Assembly: GCA_001414345.1 (NCBI GenBank)
Contig: LLCB01000191.1
Coordinates: 1-64,000 of the forward strand
Source: Hymenoscyphus infarciens
Lineage: Eukaryota > Ascomycota > Leotiomycetes > Helotiales > Helotiaceae
Reading direction: 5' to 3'
Length of the DNA: 64,000 nucleotides
Shown in pieces: positions 1 through 11,012 of the stretch (its first letter is position 1; each line of letters starts with the position of its first letter). The notes under the pieces were generated by a model. That model had not been told where the DNA came from and made no database searches. It saw only the letters and a program-made list of their open reading frames with translations. A program made the position numbers and the translations under genes.

Positions 1-860
1 TCTTTAGTAATTAGTCTAGTTACTTTCTAAGTAATAAGTCTATTTACTTTAAAAGTAATAAGTCTATTAGTCTATTATTTAGTACTAAGTCTACTTCTTT
101 AATACCTCTTTAGTAATTAGTCTAGTTACTTTCTAAGTAATAAGTCTATTTACTTTAAAAGTAATAAGTCTATTAGTCTATTATTTAGTACTAAGTCTAC
201 TTCTTTAATACCTCTTTAGTAATTAGTCTAGTTACTTACTAAGTAATAAGTCTATTTACTTTAAAAGTAATAAGTCTATTAGTCTATTATTTAGTACTAA
301 GTCTACTTATTTAATACCTCTTCTTTTATATATCTATTTACTTAGAAAGTAATAAGTTTAGTTACTTTCTAAGTATTAAGTCTATTAATCTATTATTTAG
401 TACTAAGTCTACTTCTTTAATACCTCTTTAGTAATTAGTCTAGTTACTTACTAAGTAATAAGTCTATTTACTTTGAAAGTAAGAAGTCTATTAGTCTATT
501 ATTTAGTACTAAGTATACTTATATAATACTTTTTCTTTTATAATTTATCTATTTACTTAGAAAGTAATAAGTTTAGTTACTTTCTAAGTATTAAGTCTAT
601 TAATCTATTATTTAGTACTAAGTCTACTTCTTTAATACCTCTTTAGTAATAAGTTTAGTTACTTTATAAGTATTAAGTCTATTTGATTAGATTATAATAA
701 GCCTATTAATCTATTATTTAGTACTTAGTCTACTTATTTAAAACTTCTTCTTTTATAATCTGTCTATTTTATTAGAAAGTAATAAGTCTATTAAGCTATT
801 ATTTAGTACTAAGTATACCTATTTAATACTTCTTCTTTTATAATTAGTCTAGTTATTTTA
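1..860. repeat. 106-bp tandem satellite, RIP-degraded
   Basis: The block opens with near-identical head-to-tail copies. The phrase TCTTTAGTAATTAGTCTAG starts at 1, 107 and 213, so the period is 106 bp. Later copies to about 860 are rearranged and shortened but reuse the same sub-phrases (TTAGTACTAAGTCTACTT, TAAGTATTAAGTCTATT). CA and TG dinucleotides are almost missing, as expected if the array was a RIP target. No coding potential is seen. The array starts at the window edge, so its true length is unknown. Confidence 0.85.
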
Positions 861-2576
861 CTTTAAGTATTAAATCTACTTATTTTAAACTTATAATTCG
901 AATATTAACTTATAATCTTACTAAGAACCTTATAAATTAAGAAGCTTTTAAGTGAATTATTTATAAAAGTTATATATAAAAGATAAGACTCCTTAGCTAA
1001 AAGCTTTATAAATTAAGTAAGGAGTAAATGTATAAATAAGCTAATTACTATAGTAAAAGCATTTATCCTTCTTATACTTCTTTAGCTTTAAAAAGTCCTC
1101 TCTCTGCCTTATAGAATCGTTATTCTAACTAATTAAGTACTATATAATAGTAAGGTTATTAAAGTTTATAGACCACCTCCTCTAATTATAGAGTTGTTAG
1201 ATATTCTACCCTAATATGCTTAAGAAGTACTAGTATCTACTATAGTGAAAAGAGTAAGTACTATATAGCCTAGGATTATTACTAATCTATATAAGATTCC
1301 TCCTAAAAGCCTTGAGAAAGACGTCGCTTCTCTATATTAATTAGCTATATAATTTATAAGAGAGTAAGAGGTTTATACTAATCTACTTAGAGTTACCTAG
1401 TTATTTATATTAATCTTTCTAAAGATATACCCCTTAGTAATATATAACTTCTAGAACTAATTTAGAAGTACTTATATAGAGTAAAGATGTAGATTCTCTT
1501 TATTAAAGTAAAGGTAGAAGGGCTTAATCTCTATTTAATAGATAATTAGATAGAGGTAGTAAAAAGAAGTAAGGCTAAGAAGAGTAACTTACTACTAAGT
1601 TAGTACGTCTTCTAGAACGTAAGTATTAGCTTAATCTTACTAATCCGCTTATTAATAACCTTAATATAATATGCCTAGATCTTAAGGACTTTATTAAATT
1701 AGAGTAGGTAAAAGAAGGATAAAAGGTAGATAGCTTATATTATACTTCTTTATATAGGTCCCTCTTAATTAGTCTTTAGATTACTTCTAAGATTAGTAAG
1801 GTATTATAACGATTCTATATTATAATTAACGTTATATAGCTTCTTAAGGTCTTTATTAATAATAGAGTATATACTTATAGTAATCTCTCTAGCATAGATC
1901 TAGAATAATTAGTACTCTTATAATTTATAAAGATATTTACTTACCTTTCTTCTTTATAAGCTAATTATATACTTTAAAACTTCCTAGGAGAGCGATAGAT
2001 TACTATTATATCTACTACTAGATACTTGCCTCTATATAAGATTACTCTTATTAAGCTCTCTTAAAAACCCCTAGCTTACTATCGCTCTTATCTTAAGTAC
2101 TTATGAGTAGGATTAGCCTTTACTATTATAAAGAGTAAGCTCCTCCTCTTTAAAGCCCTCTATAAGATACTTAAGACTCTTATATCTAGTAATAATCTAA
2201 GTATAGATAAGGTAGAGAGCTCTCTTATAAGATACCTTTATATCCTTATTACTCTCTTCTTTATAAGTAGTAGTTACAAACTCGAGGAAGTAATCCTAGA
2301 AGCTAGAGTAGAGAAATTAGCCTTATAAATTTTAAGAGAAGTTCTAGGAGTAAGAAATAAGTTACCTTTAGTATTACTTTTAAGTACTTATATAAAGAGA
2401 AGCTATAGATAGCTTTTTAACGCTATTTTCTATTTATATAAAGGCTAATTTAAGAGCGTCTTTTTCGTTCTAGGTATTAAGTATATTCTTATTTACTTCT
2501 TCGATATCTACGTTAGGTATACCCTCTTTATCTAATTTATTAAGAGAGTCTATATTATAGGTAGGTTAGTTAAAGA

Positions 2577-2675
2577 GAAAGAGGTTAAAAGGTTAAAAGG
2601 TTAACGAAAGGTTAAGAGGTTAAAAGGTTAAGAGGTTAAAAGGTTAAAAGGTTAAAAGGTTAAGAGATTAAGAGA
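2577..2675 (+). repeat. GGTTAAAA 8-bp tandem array
   Basis: About twelve units of GGTTAAAA or GGTTAAGA run head to tail, with one GGTTAACGAAA variant. The array ends a few bases before the ghost ORF that follows. The unit is not the usual fungal telomere repeat (TTAGGG). Confidence 0.8.
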
Positions 2676-2682
2676 TTAGGAG

Positions 2683-4100
2683 GTGTTTTTATTCACTTAT
2701 AAATTAAGACAGCTTTTATCCTCTACCTATACCTCTACCTCTACCTCTACTTCTATCCCTACCCCTACCTCTACCGCTAACGATACTATAGAGTTAGAGC
2801 CTCGTAAAAAGCGAGCTAAAAAAGAGAAGAAGAGTACTACGATCCTACAAGAGTTAGAGGATATCCCTACCTATACCTTGAAGTACGACTATAAGCGAGT
2901 ACTAAAAGCTAAAGATATTAACTACTATAATGCTAGCTAAAAGAGCCGTCTCCTAGCCTTTATAGATTAGTTTATAAAGTTAGAGTATTATACGCTAGCT
3001 ATAAAGAAGGAGAAGGATAGGGTATTATCTAAGAAAGAGGTAGAGCTTACTATTAGCACCTAAGAGGATACTAGGCTATAACTCCCCTCTCTTCTAAGTA
3101 TACCTTAAAAGGTTGTTGTTAAGCACTACTATAACTATAATTATAACTATACTATAAACCACGTTATATCTTCAAGCTCTTATATAAAGAATAATAGCTA
3201 AAAAGAGGTTATTAAGTATATAATATCCTAAGTAAATAGAAGGCTTATTAGCTAGCTTATTATAGAGGAACTAGAACTAGAACTAGAGTAGAGAGTAGAG
3301 GCCTCGAAAATTACAAAGAAAATCTAGGAGCTAGGCCTTATATATACTAAATCGTAACTCCTACCCTCTCCTATTACCTCCTTTTTAATAAATAAGATTA
3401 AAGATATCCCTAGTACTTAGAAGAATTTAGAGATATTATTCGTTAATAGTACTTACGTCCCTTATAAATACTAGGCTAGGTTATACCCTAGGAAGTAATA
3501 TAGGAAGAAGTAAGAGGCGTGGCGTAGGTAGAAAGTAAGTAAATAAATCTATCTTATCCTATCCTAACCCTCGTAGTTTATAAGACTAAATTTAGTATAG
3601 GAGATTACTACTGTCTTTTATAATTATAAGAGTAACTAGAATATCTTTTAGTCTAAGAAGAGATATAAGGAGGTAAATAATAAGAGCTTTATAGTACCTT
3701 CTTCGTCTATTAAGAAGGTTATTAAGAAGATAGTAGATTATAATATTATTATTAATATAGAGGATAAAAGCCTTATAAGAAAGAAGTATCCTAGGAATGC
3801 TTTTAAAGAGTACTTTCAATATACTAAGTCTAGTAAGGTCTATATATATAATAAGCCTTAAAAGATTATAAAGCAGTTAAGAGAGCTTAAGAAAAGGCTA
3901 AATACATAAGACTCTATTATAGATAATTAGATAAAATAAAAGACTTAATCTCTCTTTAAAGGCTTATAAACTTCAAGAGAAACTCTAGGATTTATTATAA
4001 ATTAATTTATAAAAACTACCTACTCTCTACTTAATACTCTTATAAATTTCAAGAGAAATATTAGTAGCACTATAGTACCTAATAAACCCTACCTAGGAGT
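2683..4100 (+). pseudogene. RIP-killed long ORF of unknown family
   Basis: One reading frame stays in register for about 1.4 kb and is broken only by TAA and TAG codons, the products expected when RIP hits CAA, CAG or TGG. No frameshift is needed. The N-terminal part is a Ser/Thr/Pro run from CTCTAC repeats, then a Lys/Arg-rich patch (EPRKKRAKKEKK), then helical charged sequence. Further on come stretches such as EEVNNKSF-like and VDYNIIINIEDKSLIRKK. I do not recognise the family; it is probably the ORF of a transposable element, because RIP acts on repeats. The first codon given is GTG, so the true start is uncertain. Confidence 0.5.
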
Positions 4101-5050
4101 ATACTCCCTAGGCAAATATAAGTATAAGTGTTAAATAAGGTAATTTAGAGTAATTTAAGTATAGATTTTAAATAATTTAAGCCCTACTTTATATATAGTT
4201 GTAATTATATAGAGTATATAAGACTAGCACCGCCTACTAAAAAGGACTACTACTACTACTAGTTTAGAACTAATACTTTTCCCCTTAGAATAAGTATACT
4301 AAGGTATTTTAGTATATAAATAGCCTATATAATACTATATAGAAAGAGCATTCTAAGGGTGAAAGTGTTAGTTCTAAGAGCTAGTAGAAAGTAGTAAGTA
4401 GTAGAACAGAGTTAGTAGTAGAGTAAAAAGCTTTTGTAAAAATTAAGAGGCGTCTCTAGCGCCTCCTAGCTATATAATACTTTAGATTTTCTAGTATATT
4501 TTTCTTTATAAATTACAAGAGTCTACTCTTTAGTATCTAGTATTAATAATAGAGCTTTTAAATATAATTTATATATATATTATTAAAGTGTTTAAAAGGA
4601 GTAATTAAATATAAGTAAAAATTCGTTAATAGAGTAGCTATACTAGGCTTAAAATATATAATACTTTCTAAATCGCTCTTAGATAATACTATAATATTAC
4701 TTTTACTAGAACTTTTTTTAATATATCTACTTATTAGAGCCTAAATATACTCTCTATATAGTTTAAAGTAATAAGATAGACGTAGAGGGTTCCTATACTC
4801 CTAGGGAGTATAGGAGTAGGCTAGGACTTTTTAATAAGAGAGGGTAGTCTTAGCATTTCTTAGCACCTTTTTATATAAATATATAAGTATATTACTTAGT
4901 ATTACGTTTACATAAGCAATTTACAAGCGATTTAGATAATTTTAAGTATAAAAGATACCCTAGAGAGCGCTCTATTAATATATGTAGAAAAATAATTTAT
5001 TAGGGCTAAGGCTAGTGTTAGATAGAAGGCAGGGGGTAGGCATGGTTTTA

Positions 5051-7477
5051 GGTGTACTAGAAATTAGGATAGGGTTGGGGGCTAGGCCCGATTCAGTTTA
5101 GCCGCTCCTGCTAGCGCGGGTTACCCGAGGACTGACACTTTTGCGCTCTGAAGGCCCCATTCTAGAAGAACCCAAGGTAAGGTTTCAAGGGTTCTACGTG
5201 TTGTTGTAACTTTTTAAAACATGAATCATAAACCAACAAAGATGAAGAGAAAACGGCACCAAAAGGCTGATTCATAGTAACAAAGCAGGATGACAAGTCT
5301 AGCTCTCAAGGAGGAAGCATCATAGTGAAGCCGATTGTTCACACACGTCCTCGGTTACACCTAGCTGAGTTCCATCTAAAAAAAAATTGGGTCTTACATT
5401 TGCCATGTTATCTACTCTTTTTTAGTTTGTGTACGTGCAATTGTTAACCCATCTCCTTGTGGGAGATTTGAAGGTAAGTGGTACATGCCGTATTTAGGAG
5501 TAGGCTGTAGCTGTAATTGTCAAGAACGTTCGCAGAAACTGTGCATACCCACCACTACGACCCCAAAGTACCTTCAGGTAAAGGGTATAGACTGATAGTG
5601 GCATATTTTGGCACCCCTACTTGACCTCCAAACTTCAAAACCCACAGAAGAAGAAAACATCTTCTCCACTACCCCTTCTCAACATCCAAGTATACCCCAA
5701 CAATCCACAATACCCAAATAATACAAACCATAGAATGATCACCACCCCCCTTAACCCAAAAAGCCTCCCGTTTCACAAACGCTCCCGCTTACTCCCTGCT
5801 GCACCCCATGCTTCCAAAAAGTCAACAAGTCCATCAACAATGGAGTGGTAAGAAATCCATGGATGACCCGACGGAAGAAATACCTTCAACCCTTGAAAAT
5901 TGATGACGGGCGCAGGGGAAGAACCAAAGACCCAAACCTCCACACCACCAAGACACAACGCTATACATTCGCCACATGGCAGCCACATGTTTCCCATGCA
6001 AGCCACTCAAAAACCCCCCATACCAAACCTGACTCCCGAGAACGGATTGACCACCTGAGGAAGCAAGTGTTTAAAATGAACGCGCGTATGAAAAAAAGGA
6101 GACGTCAGGAGTTCTACATTCCCAACCTCCTTCACGTCTCTTTTCACTACAACCCCCTCAACTCACTCCTATTACAAGCCCCGACCCAACCTCTCCCCAC
6201 CCCAAAGAGGCCAGAAGAAAAGAAAAGAAAAGCCACACACCCCAAACCCAATCGTGTACAAAATAACCCCAAAGCCAATACAAAATCCCCCTTCCCCCTC
6301 CCTTCCCAAAATACACACCGCCCAACGCCACAAAAAGAAGCCACCCGGAACCAAGGGCTCCCATAAATGTGGCGTCCCCCCTTCTCGGCTATCCCACATC
6401 CAGCCTTGCCAAGAAAAGATTATTCCATAACCATTTCCTCGATACCCCCCCTTCTTACCCCCTACCTCCTCCTCACGTTAATCCACCCCCCTAGCACAAA
6501 AAAGCGCCACAATCACCTCGAAACGTCATCGTTAGCAATTGTTGGAAAGATTACCTACTTGCGTGCCTGATACCTACAAAGCAATTGAGAGCAACCGCAA
6601 GCAAAAATCACACGCCAAATTTTCATAGGGGATAAGCAAAGATGAAACAAAAATGTAGGAGGAAGTCAACGTGGAAAAAGCTTTACCAACAAGTAAGTTG
6701 AAAATCTATCTAACCCCCATCCAACCCCAAAAGTCCCCATTTTCAAAAGAAAGCTCGTCACAAATTTGCTTCTCCTTAGTACTTAGCTAGAAACAAAGCG
6801 GCCGTGAGATATGTATATATATATATATATACATAAAGCGAGCTTGATCATATTGATTCATGTAAAAGAGAGAGAAAAGGGTCTGATACAAAATTGAAGA
6901 ACCTCGGTAGAATAAATATGCTGCAAGTCATGAAAATTGAATGCATTGTCCATATATATTTATACCCTTTTTCCTTGTTCATTCCCATTCAAAAAATGCC
7001 TTCATCTCATATCAGATAAGCTGCTGTACTACATATATAAGAAATCAAAAAAGAGAGCGATAAGACCCCCAGAAATGCCTTTGTCCAGAAACCAGCCACC
7101 CCAGGTATGTAAATAAGATAAAAAATAGAACCCCAAACAAACGAGATCATATTCCAAGTTTTCTTTTTGGAATCAAAATAAATAGCAAAAATATATGGCC
7201 AGATAAAACAAAAGAAGGGGGTATGTCCAAATATGCGAAAAGCCTTCAAACAAGCAAGAATAGGTATGGTACAAGATAAAGGATGTAAAAGAGTATGCGC
7301 AAAAAACAACAATAGGGCCATCGAATTCGTTATATAGTGTAAGATATTTCGGTAAACATCGGATATTCGTGTTTTAGTTGAGACCGTGATATAAAGTTAA
7401 ATGTGGTATCGTCGGAAATGGAAAAATTCGGAATCGTACAATCGGAGTCGCGTACTCTTGCGTAAGGAAGGAGGCAT
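5051..7477. other. Gene-free flank with (AT)n tract
   Basis: Composition is normal here, with a marked A/C-rich plus strand between about 5,620 and 6,520. The longest open frame (5845-6366, 173 codons) is low-complexity Pro/Lys/Asn/Thr sequence with no domain I recognise and is probably chance. An (AT)n microsatellite lies at about 6813-6831. The part nearest 7,478 is presumably the 3' untranslated region of the minus-strand gene that ends there. Confidence 0.6.
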
Positions 7478-10400
7478 TTAGCTCTCTTCCATAATTCCGC
7501 CCTCACCACCACCTTCTTCGCGCCACTCCCGGCTCCGCTCAGTCAGACGCTTCACGCCACTCACTCGGCCGGACCATAGGCTCTCAACTGGAGTTCGGAA
7601 TGTGTATCCTCTCTGGCTACTGATGACGCCAATAGCTTGCAAGACGGCTTTCCTGCTATCCCTCCCAAACACTGCAGGATGATTGATCCACTCCAAACTG
7701 GATTCAAGTTCGGCATCAAGAGCAGAAACAGTGACTGGATCGATACCAGGGGAGGAATTCATAGCCAAAGCATCATTTGACCGAGCACGTGGGATGGAGT
7801 GACTCTTTGCAGACACTGCTGAAGTAGGTGAAGGTGTACGGCGACGATCGGGGGTGTTGGAGTTTGTAGGAGACGATCCATCTGTACCTGATGGGTTTGG
7901 TGACTTGTTGTTACTTAGGGGAATCGGTGGAAGACCTCCCTTCCCTAAGCCTTTGAGAATCGATCGGGTCTCATTCAGAAGATGCTGCGCCCGGTCATGT
8001 TGACCTCTTGAGACCAATGTGAGTGCTCGGGTAAGCATATCTGAAGTGAGGAGTTCCATGCGCCTTTGAACAACGCTTGGATGAGGTGGGATGGGTGGCG
8101 CATTGGGCCATTGAGAATTGGTCTTTTTCTGGCTTGCTGGGAGCATAGTAATGGCGAGAAGAGACGGTCGAGCAAGTTGAGTGAGGGTGCTATCCCGAAG
8201 AATATCGCCCCACGTCAAATCGGCTTGAATAAGTGGAACTTCTTCAATGGACATAGTCCGCTGATCATCTTGATCCAGAGGTCCACCGAGGGATTCAAGC
8301 CCAGAGATGATGGACTCCCAAGGATCCTGTGGTAATTGCTCCTGCGACGCATTGTCGGGAGCAATTACTAGTTGTACGAGAATATCTCTCTTGTCTCCGA
8401 ATCGCATATCCCCAAGGGAGGCTTCCGCGTCTTTGCCTGTTGCGCGTTTGGTTATCTGAAGAGCTCCGCTGATCTTGACGAATTTGGCAGGTGATCCTTC
8501 TGGCAGTCGCAGCTTCAATTTGACATTTTGGTGAGACATGGTTTGAAGGGAACCAATACAACCGGCAACACACTCTCTTAGCATCATCCAATCTTTCACA
8601 TAGGTGTATGATGCCTTGGTGCGCGTTGAAAGTTCAATCATGGTATCTGGTTTATGGGTCATACCAAGTCCGAAAGAGTGGATGGCAATTCTATCATAGT
8701 TAGTAAAAACCCCCAATTGTCTCGTTGACAGTACTTACTTGGCGGCCTCTGCTCTTGATACAACAAAGTCAACACTCTCTGGATCAGAGGTTGCTGAATC
8801 GCTAATCAAGAGGATTGTGGCGATTGGATTGTTAGACTTGCGTTGCATGAGCAAGTCCATAGCAACATTTGCGCCCTCGACGACGTCCGCTCTATGACTC
8901 TTCTGCCCAACTGGTCTAATGGAAGCAAGGACGCCAGTCCACCCACCCCAAGACTTGCTGGTCATCCCCACCAAAGGTGCTGCTCCATTGCTTGAGCCGA
9001 AAGTAACGAGACCCATGCGATCGCGCTCTCCCAATTGTGCAACCATAAATTTGAGCGCATCACGCACCAAGCTTATCTTCACCCCTTGCATGGACGAAGA
9101 TATTGGAACGACGACCACAATATCGAATGGAACATGGACAGCCGCTGGTAGCCGCACTCCTTTTCCGCTAGTATATTCTGTTGGTGCAGTGGTTGCTGAT
9201 CTCTTATCATATGAAGAGGAATTGACGGAGGAGACTCGCTTTTGATCATTGACTTTTGGCCAATCTTCTTCGTCGGTTTCAGAGAGGTCGTAATCAGGAC
9301 TGCGGACGGGAGAGCCTTCAATGGCATTTAAATCGAGTAGGGCTTGTTGCCATAGTTTTAGCTGGTTTCGGTTTTCGAATTTGAGATGGAACGATGGTAG
9401 CTCAGCTACAGAGAGACTAAGCGTCAAAACGTTATCTTCTACAGGACGCAGGTTAGACGTGGTTATCTTTTCGGTTTGTCCAAGGTTGGCTTTACCACTA
9501 CCTGATTCTAGGACCTCATTGAGATGCTTTTTGATCAAGATAGATCCCTTGAGGGTGCATCGAGTGTGTTTGCGAATGTGGGTGGTGTCCTCCCAACCTT
9601 GGGGGATGGTTACTTTCTTCTCTTTGACGCAAATAAGCATTTCGGCGAAGAGGAAGCACTCCAATTCCTGCCATGATTGCTTATCTTTTCCTACTCGAAT
9701 TGTTCCGTACAGGCGAAGTTTGCCGAACCTGTTTTTTGTTAGTGTTCAATTTCATAGTTTGGTTGACAGGACCCAATTAATTGTACCTGTTGAAATCAAG
9801 ACCGTGCCAGTTCTCAACTCTGATTCTCAGGCCTTCGGTGATTTCGTCCAGAACTTCTGGCGATTCATATGGATAGAAACGAGGGGCGCTCTGGGCAGGC
9901 GACGGTGGTCGAGCGTAGGTATCTTCTGGGCGAGTCACTGGAACGGGGGGTGTGGTTCGTAGGTCATCGGGATCAGGCCTCCATTTGTTGTCTGGGACCT
10001 CAATTGTTACTAGGCAGGTCAAAGTTTGTTGCTGCCGTGATCGATTCAGCGTAGGGAACTCTGATCGCACACTGACGGATGGCGGTGGAATCGGGTTTCT
10101 GGCGACGCTTGCCCGTGGGCTCGTAATACTGGCCTCCATTGACTGCACATCGTAGTCGTGACGGCGTGTAGGCAGACTGCCGGCCGTTTCTGAGTAGCCC
10201 ACCGACGAATTGGTGCCTGTCGCCTCGGAGTCGTTTCGACGATGTCCACTCCCTGCCTGGGGTGGGTTTGCATATCTATCCGCGCGCTCTCTGCTGTCCC
10301 TACTATCTCTGCTGCTCCCATTGTTACTTGCAGGGCCTCGTCTGTCCTGGCTACTTGCTCTCTCATGCTCCCTCTCTCGCTGCTGTCGCTGGTTCGATTC

Positions 10401-11012
10401 TCTGCTCGGTGGGCGGACAGTCTGGCTGTCCCAAGGGGTCGGTGTAGCTTGATTGGATCTCGGGACATCATTCGACGCAACTGATCGCACAATACTACTT
10501 AGCTTCTCTGAAATAGCAGGATGATCAGTAAAATTGAGTCTTAACGCACCAGTGCCGAACGTCTTACCAATGTCTAAAACATTGCCTCCCCGACTAGTAT
10601 CCAAGCCCAACGGTGCATTGCAGGTCGGGCAATACTGTGATTCGAACTCCTTGATGTACTCGTAGAAGCAGGCCTCGTGGGAGACGTGCCCACACGAAAA
10701 TTGGAGGATACGCTCGCCGCGAAGAGTGTGTTCCAGCGGCTCCTCGCAGACTGCACACTCGCTGCCGACGAATGTTCGCTCCCGCCTCGTGCGGCTTCTG
10801 TCGGCGTCCAGCATACCTGCCATTCCTCCGCCTGCTCGGTTGCGCAGTTCTCTCGACCCTTTGCTGTTCTCCTTATTCTCTCTCACGGATGGCGGCGCTG
10901 CTCTTCTCGATGTCGAACGGTCGAGGCGACTCGAACTGGTCGAATTGGAGTATGAGCCTGCAGAAGAATGGATTAGTCGACGTTGACTGGAATAGTCCGA
11001 GAATGAATCCAT
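7478..11012 (-). CDS. RING-PH-VWA scaffold protein, Far1/Ste5 type
   Basis: Three exons (11012-9787, 9728-8739, 8690-7478) with introns of 58 and 48 nt give 1,142 aa. A RING-H2 finger has ligands C86, C89, C107, H109, H112, C115, C128 and C131. A PH-like domain (about 405-530) spans the first splice junction, and a von Willebrand A domain begins near 610. Its expected DxSxS metal site reads PISSS, so the first Asp is missing. The C-terminal half is helical with a Ser/Pro-rich linker. RING plus PH plus VWA is the known architecture of fungal pheromone-pathway scaffolds (Far1/Ste5), which assemble G-beta-gamma and MAP kinases at the membrane; that function is inferred from architecture. Start: ATG at 11012 has an in-frame TAA 15 nt upstream, with no splice acceptor between them. 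Confidence 0.85.

Larger units (their letters stand above)
1..5050. other. RIP-mutated AT-rich block, left edge
   Basis: The whole stretch is rich in TA and poor in CA and TG on both strands. This is the signature of RIP, which turns CpA into TpA in duplicated DNA of Pezizomycotina. Normal composition returns abruptly near 5,000-5,100. Apart from the satellite, the 8-bp array and the ghost ORF listed separately, I recognise no element here. There are no terminal repeats or target-site duplications that I can define. Confidence 0.85.

Noticed and set aside
1..860. CRISPR-like array
   Set aside because: Copies are contiguous with no unique spacers, and the genome is eukaryotic.
2577..2675. GGTTAAAA array as a telomere
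   Set aside because: Unit differs from TTAGGG and the array is internal to the block.
3592..3819. 75-aa minus-strand frame in the left RIP block
   Set aside because: Leu/Ile/Tyr-rich product of AT-rich DNA, antisense to the ghost ORF.
5080..5200. tRNA gene near the GC-rich boundary of the left block
   Set aside because: No cloverleaf and no GGTTCRANNCC B-box found; I found none elsewhere in the window either.
5845..6366. 173-aa plus-strand frame
   Set aside because: Low-complexity Pro/Lys/Asn content that follows from the A/C-rich strand; no domain or intron support.
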